Assembly (NCBI RefSeq): GCF_018617485.1
Contig: NZ_JACSKH010000001.1
Span: forward strand, 1-64,000
Reading direction: 5' to 3'
Source of the DNA: Exiguobacterium sp. s124
Lineage (GTDB): Bacteria > Bacillota > Bacilli > Exiguobacteriales > Exiguobacteriaceae
Length of the DNA stretch: 64,000 bases
Below are positions 48,782 to 56,947 of the stretch, in pieces. Numbering within the stretch: position 1 is the stretch's first letter; every line of letters begins with the position of its first letter. A program made the translations under genes and the position numbers. The notes beneath the pieces were generated by a model. The model did not search any database and was not told the origin of the DNA. It saw only the letters and a list, made by a program, of their open reading frames with translations.

Positions 48782-49384
48782 ATGTTTCAACCACATACAC
48801 AATATCGAGATGAAGATTTCCGTGACGTGACACTCCGCGATGAAGTGTTGTCACACGTCACGTTCGAGAACTGTCGCTTTACGTACGTCGATGCGACTGA
48901 GCTACAAACGGAGTGCTGTCAGTTCATCAACTGTGATTTCACGGACTCGAAATGGAATGCGTCCCGTCATGTCGGGAGCTCGTTTCTGAACTGTCAATTC
49001 CATGGTGCCAACTTGTTCACGAGCGAATTTGAACAATGTAAAATGACCGGATCTTCTTTTGAAGAAAGTCAGTTTGAAGGTGTTCGTGTCACGGAAGGGG
49101 ACTGGTCGTTCGTCAACCTACGTCACGTGTCGCTCAAGAAAATGGACTGGTCCCACGTTCGATTGGTTGAGGCCGATCTGTATGGATCTGACTTGACCGA
49201 GACAGTCTGGCAACAGACGGACTTGACTCGGGCGACGCTTCAACACGCGGTGTGTCGTGGTGCCGACTTTAGAGGCGCGCTCGTCGACGGGGTTGATTTT
49301 TCGAACGTAACATTGCAACAAACAAAACTAGACGCGATGCAGGCAATTCAAGTCGCGCGTTCATTGGGGGCGATTGTAGAATGA
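48782..49384 (+). CDS. Pentapeptide repeat protein, Qnr-like
   Basis: A 200-residue right-handed beta-helix protein built from A(D/N)LXX-type pentapeptides, for example NCDFTDSKWN, GANLFTSEFEQCKMTGSSFEE and GADFRGALVDGVDFSNVTL. Length, the central break and the C-terminal LDAMQAIQVARSLGAIV ending resemble Qnr proteins (about 215-220 residues), which mimic DNA and protect gyrase from quinolones. That activity is only inferred. ATG 48782 follows GGAGGG. It overlaps the next gene by four bases (ATGA). Confidence 0.85.
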   Translation: MFQPHTQYRDEDFRDVTLRDEVLSHVTFENCRFTYVDATELQTECCQFINCDFTDSKWNASRHVGSSFLNCQFHGANLFTSEFEQCKMTGSSFEESQFEGVRVTEGDWSFVNLRHVSLKKMDWSHVRLVEADLYGSDLTETVWQQTDLTRATLQHAVCRGADFRGALVDGVDFSNVTLQQTKLDAMQAIQVARSLGAIVE

Positions 49385-50208
49385 AACCAGAACAAATTAT
49401 CGAGCAGTTGATTGCGTTCGCGAAAGAACGTGAACACATTCGAACGGTCGTCTTGAACGGCTCACTCGTCAATCCGAATATCCAGCCAGACGCATATCAG
49501 GATGTCGACCTTGCTTTTTATGTGGAAGATGTCCAAGCGGTTGCGGCCGATTCCTCATGGATGGACACGTTTGGGGATATTTTGATTATGCAGACGCCTG
49601 AAACGACTGACCCGAAACGACATGTGACGTTCTTGGTGCAGTATGTGGACGGACATCGGATCGATTTGACGATTCGGAGTGTAGATCAAGTAGAAGCCAT
49701 GCTCGAAACGGACTCGCTCAGTCAAATCGTATTCGACCGAGATCATCATCCGGACGTTACGCCTTCGGACACCACGTATCGCGTAACACGTCCATCTGCT
49801 GACGAGTATGCGGCTTGCTGGAATGAATTTTGGTGGGTGTCGCTCTATGTCGTCAAAGGCATCAAACGACATCGAGTGCTATATGCGCTCGATCACCTCG
49901 ACATCATGCGGAATATGCTTCGTCAGATGATGGAATGGAATATCGGTTATGCGACGGAGTTCTCCGTGAATCTCGGGAAGTCAGGTGATGGGATGCGCGA
50001 CCACTTGCCGGAAGAGTTGTGGGAGATGCTTACGGCAACATATGCTTCCGCTGAGCTGAGTGCGATTGAAGATACGCATGACCGCTTGCAATCGCTCTTC
50101 TTCTTTTGCGCGCAACGCGTCGCCGAACAAGGCGATTTCGTGTTCCGAGAAGAAGAAGCGAGACGCGTTCGTGCCGCATGTGCAACACTTCGACATTCGA
50201 ACGATTAA
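49381..50208 (+). CDS. Aminoglycoside 6-adenylyltransferase-like nucleotidyltransferase (ANT(6)/AadK family)
   Basis: A 275-residue nucleotidyltransferase. The catalytic motif GSLVNPNIQPDAYQDVDLAFYV contains Gly-Ser and the Asp41-x-Asp43 pair. VQYVDGHRIDLTI gives the third carboxylate, and the C-terminal NEFWWVSLYVVKGIKRHRVLYALDHLD and EWNIGY segments match AadK/ANT(6) proteins of Bacillus, which adenylate streptomycin. It is translationally coupled to the Qnr-like gene. A terminator follows. Real resistance is unproven. Confidence 0.9.
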   Translation: MKPEQIIEQLIAFAKEREHIRTVVLNGSLVNPNIQPDAYQDVDLAFYVEDVQAVAADSSWMDTFGDILIMQTPETTDPKRHVTFLVQYVDGHRIDLTIRSVDQVEAMLETDSLSQIVFDRDHHPDVTPSDTTYRVTRPSADEYAACWNEFWWVSLYVVKGIKRHRVLYALDHLDIMRNMLRQMMEWNIGYATEFSVNLGKSGDGMRDHLPEELWEMLTATYASAELSAIEDTHDRLQSLFFFCAQRVAEQGDFVFREEEARRVRAACATLRHSND

Positions 50209-50226
50209 TGAGGCCGAGAGCCGGGA

Positions 50227-50258
50227 AACGCTCCTTATAGAGAAAGGAGCGTTTTTTC
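50227..50258 (+). terminator. Terminator after the ANT(6)-like gene, overlapping a ribosome site
   Basis: The stem AACGCTCCTT/AAGGAGCGTT (50227-50236 with 50244-50253) with a seven-base loop and a T tail. Its right arm AAGGAG is also the Shine-Dalgarno sequence of the small gene that follows. Confidence 0.85.
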
Positions 50259-50411
50259 ATGAACCCATATACGACATTTATTGCCCTTTTAGTCGGAAGT
50301 CTTGTCCTCTTTGTCGGTATTCGTTTAAAGAAATGGCCAATTATTTTGGTGGCGATGTTGCCTCTTGGTCTCGTCGCATTTAATATGTTTTTACTGATCA
50401 CGGGACGCTAG
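50259..50411 (+). CDS. Small (50-residue) membrane protein
   Basis: A short open frame starting MNPYTTFIALLVGSLVLFVG and ending MFLLITGR, with two helices separated by IRLKKWP. AAAGGAG lies nine bases upstream of ATG 50259, a near-ideal site. That site is the right arm of a terminator hairpin, so expression would need read-through and melting of the stem. It is too short to place in a family and could be a chance frame, but the hydrophobic, basic-loop pattern and good ribosome site support a real gene. Confidence 0.5.
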   Translation: MNPYTTFIALLVGSLVLFVGIRLKKWPIILVAMLPLGLVAFNMFLLITGR

Positions 50412-50448
50412 AAACAGCTTAAATTGTTGACCGCCCAAATAGGAAAAG

Positions 50449-50478
50449 GTTTTCAATTGGTAAAAAGATTGATAGAAT
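50449..50478 (+). promoter_or_regulatory. Predicted SigA promoter of the thiamine operon
   Basis: TTTTCA (50449-50454) and TAGAAT (50473-50478) with an 18-base spacer, upstream of the TPP aptamer. Confidence 0.5.
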
Positions 50479-50510
50479 GTGGTCGAAGACGACTGAATTT
50501 CATAATGTTT

Positions 50511-50602
50511 GCCACTAGGGGAGTCGCGCCACGCGGCTGAGATGGACATGGTCCAGACCCTTCGAACCTGATCTAGTTCAAGCTAGCGTAGGGAAGTGGG
50601 CG
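50511..50602 (+). ncRNA. TPP riboswitch (THI element) controlling tenA-thiMDE
   Basis: The conserved blocks are complete: CACTAGGGGAGTC, GCGGCTGAGATGG, GACCCTTCGAACCTGATC and CTAGCGTAGGGAAGTGG. P1 can close through CCACT/AGTGG. A strong terminator follows 40 bases later, so TPP should stop transcription before tenA. Confidence 0.97.
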
Positions 50603-50640
50603 AGACGAATCATATGGCTTCACCTAGATATGACTGTTCG

Positions 50641-50676
50641 AGACGCCGCTTCCGTTATGGGAGGCGGCGTCTTTTT
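50641..50676 (+). terminator. Riboswitch-controlled terminator before tenA
   Basis: A long GC-rich stem AGACGCCGC-TCC/GGGA-GGCGGCGTCT (50641-50672) and a TTTTT tail, 24 bases before tenA. Confidence 0.92.
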
Positions 50677-50699
50677 ATCTGTTATAAGGGGGAGTTACT

Positions 50700-51374
50700 A
50701 TGAAATTTACAGATCACTTACGTCAGGAAGCAGATGGATTGTTTGAAGCAAGCTTCCATCATCCGTTCGTCCGTTCACTCGGGGAAGGGACGCTCGACGA
50801 GAAGAAGTTCAGACATTACGTCATGCAAGACTCTTACTATTTGAATCAGTTTTCGAAAGTGCAGGCGAAAGGAGCGACGCTCGCACCAACGATGGAACTA
50901 TCGAGCCGCTTTTTGACGCATGCGTTGCACACGATTGAGGCGGAACTCTCACTTCATCGTGAGTTCTTTACGATGCTCAACGTGACAGACGTGGAACTTG
51001 CGACATTTGAGCCGGCACCGACCGCTTATGCGTATGCCCTTCACATGCAACAGGCAGGACCGACACTCGGTGATGTATTGGCGTCAATCCTTCCATGTTA
51101 CTGGGTATATTACGAGATTGGTGAACGCTTGAAAGATAAGCGACCCGATCATCCGATTTATTCGGCTTGGATTGCGACGTACGGTTCGGAATGGTTCCGT
51201 GAGCTGGTAGAAGAACAGATTGATCGATTGGATGAATTAGCCGGACAAGCGACAGAAGAAGAGCGGCTTCGTTATACGAAACTCTTCTTGAAGAGTTGTT
51301 ACTACGAAGTCGCCTTCTGGGAAATGGCATGGACACTAGAGTCATGGACGTTGTCACAGGAGGTCAACCAATGA
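50700..51374 (+). CDS. tenA: Thiaminase II / aminopyrimidine aminohydrolase TenA
   Basis: A 224-residue all-helical TenA protein. HHPFVRSLGEGTLDEKKFRHYVMQDSYYL is the conserved opening. The catalytic Cys lies in ASILPCYWVYYEIGERL and the Glu in SCYYEVAFWEMAW. TenA hydrolyses the 4-amino-pyrimidine of degraded thiamine to HMP for salvage. It is the first gene under the TPP riboswitch and overlaps thiM by ATGA. Confidence 0.96.
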   Translation: MKFTDHLRQEADGLFEASFHHPFVRSLGEGTLDEKKFRHYVMQDSYYLNQFSKVQAKGATLAPTMELSSRFLTHALHTIEAELSLHREFFTMLNVTDVELATFEPAPTAYAYALHMQQAGPTLGDVLASILPCYWVYYEIGERLKDKRPDHPIYSAWIATYGSEWFRELVEEQIDRLDELAGQATEEERLRYTKLFLKSCYYEVAFWEMAWTLESWTLSQEVNQ

Positions 51375-52162
51375 GACATGAGATTTGGAGTGAGATTCGA
51401 AAGCAGGCGCCGTTAATTCACAACATCACAAACACGGTCGTCGCCAATTTTTCGGCGAATGGACTGCTCGCCATCGGTGCCTCCCCGGTGATGGCAGACG
51501 CGATTGAGGAAGTGGCAGAGATGACATTCGTGAGCGATGCGCTCGTACTCAACATCGGGACACTTGGAACGATGACGGAAGCGACGATGATTCGTGCAGG
51601 GCAAGCTGCAAATGAAGCGGGATGTCCGATCGTGCTCGATCCGGTCGGTGTCGGGGCAACGTCATTTCGTCGAGATGTCGTCGAGCGTATCCTTCGTCAC
51701 GTCCGCGTGTCGGTCATTCGTGGGAATGCAGGAGAAATTGCCACATTGATCGGCGTTGATTGGGCAGCACGTGGTGTCGATGCGGGGGACGGTGCATGTG
51801 AACCACGCCAATTGGCGCTCGAAGCGGCGAAACGCTATGGATGTGTCGTGGCGGTGACCGGAAAAGAAGATCTGGTCAGTGATGGAAGTGTCGTCATAGA
51901 AGTCCACGGCGGAACAAAACGAATGACCGAGTCGACCGGTACAGGCTGTCTACTCAGTGCGGTCGTCGGAGCATGTCTAGCGGTCGAGAAGAAAGCCCTA
52001 AAGGCGACGGTGACAGCCGTGTCGGGATATGCCTATTGCGGGGAGTTGGCGAGTGAACGGGCAGAAGGACCAGGAGATTTTCCGATTCACTTCTTAAATG
52101 CCCTTCATCAATTGACGCAACATACGATCCCGACGAATCGAATCGAGGTGTCGACATCATGA
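51371..52162 (+). CDS. thiM: Hydroxyethylthiazole kinase ThiM
   Basis: A 263-residue ribokinase-fold kinase that phosphorylates the thiazole alcohol (THZ) for salvage. LIHNITNTVVANFSANGLLAIGASPVMADA is the substrate-binding start, VLDPVGVGATSFR the middle and RMTESTGTGCLLSAVVGACLA the anion hole with catalytic Cys-adjacent residues. It is coupled to tenA by the ATGA overlap; GGAGGTCAACC precedes ATG 51371. Confidence 0.96.
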   Translation: MRHEIWSEIRKQAPLIHNITNTVVANFSANGLLAIGASPVMADAIEEVAEMTFVSDALVLNIGTLGTMTEATMIRAGQAANEAGCPIVLDPVGVGATSFRRDVVERILRHVRVSVIRGNAGEIATLIGVDWAARGVDAGDGACEPRQLALEAAKRYGCVVAVTGKEDLVSDGSVVIEVHGGTKRMTESTGTGCLLSAVVGACLAVEKKALKATVTAVSGYAYCGELASERAEGPGDFPIHFLNALHQLTQHTIPTNRIEVSTS

Positions 52163-52998
52163 GACCGCAAGTATTGACGATTGCCGGATCTGACTCAGGG
52201 GGAGGCGCCGGGATTCAAGCTGATTTAAAAACGTTTCAAGAGCTCGGTGCGTTCGGGACGAGTGTGCTGACTGCGATCACGGCTCAAAACACACTTGGTG
52301 TTCATGGGATTGAAGCGATTTCCACGGAAATGATCATTGGGCAAATCGATGCGGTAACTGACGATTTTAACATTACGGCATGTAAGACGGGAATGTTGGT
52401 AGATGCGGAGCGAATTGAAGCGGTGGCAAAAGCGCTTGAACGCCATCGGTTCGAGCATGTCGTCGTCGATCCTGTCATGGTGGCTAAAGGGGGCGCTTCT
52501 TTGTTGCAGGAGAATGCAATCGAAGCACTTCGTACGAAACTGTTGCCACATGCGACGGTCGTGACCCCGAATATTCCTGAGGCAGAAGTATTGGCCGGAA
52601 TTAAGATTCGGACGGAGTCCGATCGAATGAAAGCCGCTCATTCGATTCGTGGACTCGGTGTCGATGTCGTCATCATCAAAGGTGGGCATACGGAAGGTGT
52701 GGAGGCAGTCGATTTGATTGTGACTGAATCTGAAGCATTTCAAGTGAGCGCACCTCGCATAAAGACGAAAGATACACATGGAACGGGATGTACGTTCTCT
52801 GCAGCCTTGACGGCCGAATTGGCATATGGAAAGACGCTACGCCAAGCCGTCGTAGATGCGAAGCAGTTTATTCATCAGGCGATTACACATGGATTATCGA
52901 TTGGACAGGGGCATGGACCGACGAATCATTGGGGACATCGTTTAGCGAAAGAAGAGGTGATTACCGTTGACGTTCTGTACGAAACAAGCGCTCGCTAA
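52159..52998 (+). CDS. thiD: Bifunctional HMP/HMP-phosphate kinase ThiD
   Basis: A 279-residue kinase of the ribokinase superfamily. TIAGSDSGGGAGIQADLKTF is the HMP site, VVDPVMVAKGG and TVVTPNIPEAEVLAG are conserved blocks, and KDTHGTGCTFSAALTAELAYG is the anion hole. The first residues overlap thiM by four bases. It converts HMP to HMP-P and HMP-PP for thiamine monophosphate synthesis. PdxK-type B6 activity is possible in Firmicutes relatives. Confidence 0.94.
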   Translation: MRPQVLTIAGSDSGGGAGIQADLKTFQELGAFGTSVLTAITAQNTLGVHGIEAISTEMIIGQIDAVTDDFNITACKTGMLVDAERIEAVAKALERHRFEHVVVDPVMVAKGGASLLQENAIEALRTKLLPHATVVTPNIPEAEVLAGIKIRTESDRMKAAHSIRGLGVDVVIIKGGHTEGVEAVDLIVTESEAFQVSAPRIKTKDTHGTGCTFSAALTAELAYGKTLRQAVVDAKQFIHQAITHGLSIGQGHGPTNHWGHRLAKEEVITVDVLYETSAR

Positions 52999-53608
52999 GC
53001 AACTTCGTCTTTATTTTGTGTGCGGGACAATCGATGCTTTTGATTTGGTGTCGACCGTCGAAACGGCACTTCGATGTGGTGTGACATGTTTTCAATTTCG
53101 CGAAAAAGGTAAAGATGCATTGTATGGAGATGAAAAAGAAGCAATGGCTAGGACGCTCCAACAGGTATGTCGCCAAGCGGAAGTGCCGTTTATCATCAAT
53201 GATGATGTAGAGTTGGCACTTACGATTGATGCAGATGGAGTACATGTCGGACAAGACGATTTACCAGCCGAATGGGTTCGTGAACAATTAGGACCTGATA
53301 AATGGTTAGGAGTGTCTGTCCATACAATGGAAGAAGTGCGTGCAGCGCTTCCGTTCGCAGATTATGTCGGAATCGGTCCGATTCATGAGACGAAAAGCAA
53401 ATTGGATGCGGGACATGTGCGTGGGACGGAACTGATTCGACAGGTCCGTCTGCAATATCCACAGCTTCCGATTGTGGGGATCGGAGGTATTCGTCCAGAG
53501 CATGTTCCTTCAATCATTCATGACGGGGCAGACGGCGTTGCCGTTATCTCTGCCATTGCTTCTGCACCGGATGTAGCAACGGCTACCCGGCGTTTCGCTT
53601 GTCTCTGA
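52967..53608 (+). CDS. thiE: Thiamine phosphate synthase ThiE
   Basis: A 213-residue TIM-barrel enzyme joining HMP-PP and THZ-P to thiamine phosphate. GVTCFQFREKGKDAL, FIINDDVELALTIDADGVHVGQDDLP and DYVGIGPIHETKSK give the substrate and diphosphate sites. The start is TTG 52967 behind GAGGTG, which overlaps thiD by 32 bases. This is unusually deep for an operon overlap, but the ribosome site supports it. Confidence 0.93.
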   Translation: MTFCTKQALAKQLRLYFVCGTIDAFDLVSTVETALRCGVTCFQFREKGKDALYGDEKEAMARTLQQVCRQAEVPFIINDDVELALTIDADGVHVGQDDLPAEWVREQLGPDKWLGVSVHTMEEVRAALPFADYVGIGPIHETKSKLDAGHVRGTELIRQVRLQYPQLPIVGIGGIRPEHVPSIIHDGADGVAVISAIASAPDVATATRRFACL

Positions 53609-53632
53609 ATTCATTTTTGAGGAGGAAGACAG

Positions 53633-54271
53633 ATGAACGTATTTGTAATCGGTGCAAACGGTCAGATTGGCCACCAATTGGTGGAGAAGTTACACAAGGA
53701 AGGGAAACATCACGTCACGGCGATGGTACGTAAGGAAGAACAACTCGAGGACTTTAAGTCAAAAGGGTATAATGCGGTACTCGGTGACCTCGAGGGTTCA
53801 GTAGAAGATTTGCAAAAGGCGATTGATGGGATGGATGTCATCGTGTTCGCGGCAGGTTCTGGTGGAAGCACTGGGGCAGACAAGACACTTTTGATTGACC
53901 TAGATGGTGCGGCGAAGAGTATCGAAGCGGCACAAGCGAATGGGAACATCAAACACTTCGTCATGGTCAGCGCCTTAAAAGCAGAAGATCGCTCGTCTTG
54001 GCCAGATTCGATGAAGCCCTACTACGTAGCGAAGTATCACGCAGATCGCTTGCTCGAACAGAGTGGACTCACATACACGATTGTACGTCCTGGTGCTTTG
54101 ACAGACGATGCAGGAACGGGCAAAGTGAACACGAAATTCGAAGGAAGTGGAGAGATTCCACGCGAAGACGTGGCGTCGTTCTTGGTGCACGTGCTGCATA
54201 ACCATTCGAATGCACAGAACAAAGCGATTGATTTGATTAAAGGGGATACCCCAATCGAAGAAACGTTATAA
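53633..54271 (+). CDS. Atypical SDR NAD(P)-binding protein (YhfK-like)
   Basis: A 212-residue SDR5-type protein with NAD(P) motif MNVFVIGANGQIGHQLVEKL, the DLEGSVEDL and IVFAAGSGGSTGADKTLLIDLDGA blocks and YTIVRPGALTDDAGTGK. It lacks the usual active Tyr-Lys setting in standard spacing and may act as a redox sensor or reductase, like B. subtilis YhfK. It starts 24 bases after thiE and may be co-transcribed. Confidence 0.85.
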   Translation: MNVFVIGANGQIGHQLVEKLHKEGKHHVTAMVRKEEQLEDFKSKGYNAVLGDLEGSVEDLQKAIDGMDVIVFAAGSGGSTGADKTLLIDLDGAAKSIEAAQANGNIKHFVMVSALKAEDRSSWPDSMKPYYVAKYHADRLLEQSGLTYTIVRPGALTDDAGTGKVNTKFEGSGEIPREDVASFLVHVLHNHSNAQNKAIDLIKGDTPIEETL

Positions 54272-54287
54272 GCGTGTGATATTAGGA

Positions 54288-54313
54288 GCGGGATGTAAAT
54301 CATCCCGTTTTTT
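54288..54313 (+). terminator. Terminator after the SDR gene
   Basis: The stem CGGGATG/CATCCCG (54289-54295 with 54301-54307) with loop TAAAT and six T. Confidence 0.88.
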
Positions 54314-54383
54314 GTCGCTTTAAAGAGGGAAAAGGGTGCAACATAGCGAAATAATCGAATACGAATCAATAAGGAGGTTCTGC

Positions 54384-55949
54384 ATGACCGAGATGTTCAT
54401 TTATCTGGTGGTTTACTTATTGCCGTCATTTTTGCTCGGCTTTTTAGCACTCGATGTCTTTCAACGAAATCCGAATAAAGTCGAGCATCGGTTGCTGAGC
54501 CTGTTTGTATTCGGCTATTCGATGCTTTTCTTGGCGGAGTTCGTTCGCCATCTTTCTCCGATTGAGTATAGTCCGGCACTCATTGCGTATTGGTTTGGGA
54601 ATGCCGGGATTTTCATCTTTATTTTTTCCGTGCACTTCATATTAAGTATTACGGGCGTTGGAGCGAAAGCACCTCGTTGGCTTTATCCATGGGTCGTCTA
54701 TTTACCGTTGATTCCTGTCATATTGACATACATTCGGAGAGAGAACATCATCAACAGCCAGCAATTTGAACAAGTGGGCATTTGGATTTATCCCGAATTC
54801 AATTCTTCTTATTTGATTACGTTGACTGTCGGAAACATCTTTCACCTATTGATTATCGGTCTGATCTTTTATGCGCTAAAACGCGCAGAGCGAAGGGAGC
54901 ACCAACGCGTGTTGCGCATGCTCTTTTGGACTGCAAATGCCGTGTTGGTGTGGGATGTCGTATTCGGCTATTTTCAATTCCGTGGATTCATCCCGCCCTA
55001 TTCATACATGTATGGCGGGCTCGTTTGGGCGGTGGCCTTGGTCATCGCGATGAATCGTTTGGACTTCTTAACTTCTTACGTGAAACGATACGGCACCCTC
55101 TATAATTTGAATCCATCCGCTATCCTATTGATAGATTCGGAAGGCAAGGTAGAGAGTGCGAACCCGGCTGCACGAACGTTATTCCATACGGTACGTGTCG
55201 TGAATGAACGCTTCGTCGACTTGTTACCGGAAAAGAAAAAAGCGGAATGGATTGAACATTACAGCCAACACTTCAGGACACGGAAGAAGTTTTTAGAATT
55301 TGAAACAAAGATTATGACGAAGTCTGGGCAAGAGCGATATGTCGTCATCGATGGGGACTTCGTCGATATTGATCGAACAATCCATGGGATGATCATCATA
55401 CGGGATGTACATTCGTTCAAAGAGGCCGAGCAAACGATTCGCTTCTTTGCCTACCATGATCCGCTTACGAAATTGGCAAACCGACGTGCCTTTTATGAAC
55501 GGGCAGATCACGAGTTGCTTCATGCATCGAGATTATCATTACTCATCATTGATTTGGACGGCTTCAAAGCGGTCAACGATACGTATGGACACCAAATTGG
55601 GGACCACTTCTTGACCCATTTGGGTGGGCTATTGGAAATGTCGGCACGAGACGTCGGCTTGGCTTCCCGTGTCGGAGGCGATGAGTTCTACATCTATGTA
55701 ATCGACTTAACGGAATCCGAAGTGCTTGCGTTTATTCATGAGCTCCAGATGACGTTGAACCGGAACCCTTACAGAACGTCGGATGTGACGATTCCGATTC
55801 GGGCAAGTATCGGGGTCAGTCACGCCCCAGACCAAGGGACGGACTTGGATACATTGATTCACAAAGCAGACCAGGCGATGTATCAAATCAAGCAAGGCGG
55901 CAAAAATGATTATGCGATTTATGATGAGGCGTTACATGGTCCAAAATAA
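54384..55949 (+). CDS. Membrane diguanylate cyclase (7TM-PAS-GGDEF)
   Basis: A 521-residue protein. The N terminus has seven hydrophobic helices (about 1-225, histidine-kinase-type 7TM sensor). A PAS-like domain follows (about 235-345, NPSAILLIDSEGKVESANPAAR) and then the cyclase domain with DPLTKLANRRAFYERADHE, LIIDLDGFKAVNDTYGHQIGDHFL and an intact RVGGDEF at 431-435. It should make c-di-GMP from GTP. The product-inhibition site RxxD five residues before GGDEF is absent (RDVG is found instead). AAGGAGG precedes ATG 54384. Confidence 0.92.
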   Translation: MTEMFIYLVVYLLPSFLLGFLALDVFQRNPNKVEHRLLSLFVFGYSMLFLAEFVRHLSPIEYSPALIAYWFGNAGIFIFIFSVHFILSITGVGAKAPRWLYPWVVYLPLIPVILTYIRRENIINSQQFEQVGIWIYPEFNSSYLITLTVGNIFHLLIIGLIFYALKRAERREHQRVLRMLFWTANAVLVWDVVFGYFQFRGFIPPYSYMYGGLVWAVALVIAMNRLDFLTSYVKRYGTLYNLNPSAILLIDSEGKVESANPAARTLFHTVRVVNERFVDLLPEKKKAEWIEHYSQHFRTRKKFLEFETKIMTKSGQERYVVIDGDFVDIDRTIHGMIIIRDVHSFKEAEQTIRFFAYHDPLTKLANRRAFYERADHELLHASRLSLLIIDLDGFKAVNDTYGHQIGDHFLTHLGGLLEMSARDVGLASRVGGDEFYIYVIDLTESEVLAFIHELQMTLNRNPYRTSDVTIPIRASIGVSHAPDQGTDLDTLIHKADQAMYQIKQGGKNDYAIYDEALHGPK

Positions 55950-55991
55950 CGGGAACATAGAAATGGTTAATCGTTGAGAGGAGGATGGGAT

Positions 55992-56441
55992 ATGTCAGAA
56001 AGACCGTTAGTAACGATGCGTGCCGAAGGAGAGGCAGGAGGCGTCAAGACAACTGTACGTGTAGGAGAGCACACCCCTTTTATCGTGGATGAGCCGGAAC
56101 GGCTTGGTGGAACGAATATGGGACCGAATCCGCTCGAATATCTTCTCGGAGCGCTATCATCTTGTACGACGATCATGATTGCCTATGTCGCCCAAGATTT
56201 AAATTTTGATTATGAGGGGGTCCAATTCGTGACGGAAGGGACACTCGATCCACGAGGATTCCAAGGGATGGAAGGCGTCCGAACTTATTTTGAGTCGGTG
56301 CAGATGAAAATCGTACTGGACACGACCGAGTCGGATGAGCGAATTGCCGAACTACGAAAAGGCGTCGAGGCACGATGCCCGATTCATAATCTGATGCACG
56401 CGGCGGACGTGGAGATGAAGGCAGATTGGACTCGAAAATAA
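55992..56441 (+). CDS. OsmC family peroxiredoxin-like protein
   Basis: A 149-residue OsmC-fold protein. The two redox cysteines are in GALSSCTTIMIAYVA and VEARCPIHNLM, with the Arg/Glu environment usual for organic hydroperoxide reductases. GAGGAGGA precedes ATG 55992. Substrates are probably organic peroxides or similar oxidants. Confidence 0.9.
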   Translation: MSERPLVTMRAEGEAGGVKTTVRVGEHTPFIVDEPERLGGTNMGPNPLEYLLGALSSCTTIMIAYVAQDLNFDYEGVQFVTEGTLDPRGFQGMEGVRTYFESVQMKIVLDTTESDERIAELRKGVEARCPIHNLMHAADVEMKADWTRK

Positions 56442-56467
56442 AGATGGGGGAAACCTCATCTTTTTTA
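56440..56467 (+). terminator. Terminator after the OsmC gene
   Basis: The stem AAGATGGGG/CCTCATCTT around GAAA-like loop bases, one G-U pair, then six T, starting at the OsmC stop codon. Confidence 0.75.
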
Positions 56468-56503
56468 CATAGTAACCATGAAAAGAGTACGGAGGAAAAC
56501 CAA

Positions 56504-56947
56504 GTGAACCACCAACCGATGACGCGTGAATGGGCAAGTCAAATTCAAAAATGGACGTACGCAGCTCCTTATGATTTCTATAATCAATCGCCTTCCGAAG
56601 AGGGGATTGACGAGTTGATGACGTATCAGGCGATGGTAGAAGAACACGAGCTGATTGGCTTCTATTGCATCGGCGCCCCGGCTCAAGTGCAGAATTCGGA
56701 CTACTCGTATTCTTCAGATATGACGGATATCGGATTCGGGATGCGACCCGATTTGACAGGTAAGGGACGCGGACGGTCGTTTGTGACATACGTCATCGAA
56801 AGGGCATTGGAACGGGGGAAACCGCTCCGTCTGACCGTTGCTTCTTTCAATGAGCGAGCGATTCATCTATACGAAACGGTCGGCTTTCGTATCATCACAT
56901 CGTTTGAACGGAATGGTGTCCCGTTCCACGTGATGGTGCGCGATTAA
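56504..56947 (+). CDS. GNAT family N-acetyltransferase
   Basis: A 147-residue RimI-like GNAT protein. DIGFGMRPDLTGKGRGRSFVTYVIERA carries the acetyl-CoA loop TGKGRG and VASFNERAIHLYETVGF is motif B. The start is GTG 56504 with ACGGAGGAAA upstream; the frame extends further upstream through the previous terminator without a ribosome site. Its stop overlaps that of the convergent DUF4385 gene. Confidence 0.82.
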   Translation: MNHQPMTREWASQIQKWTYAAPYDFYNQSPSEEGIDELMTYQAMVEEHELIGFYCIGAPAQVQNSDYSYSSDMTDIGFGMRPDLTGKGRGRSFVTYVIERALERGKPLRLTVASFNERAIHLYETVGFRIITSFERNGVPFHVMVRD

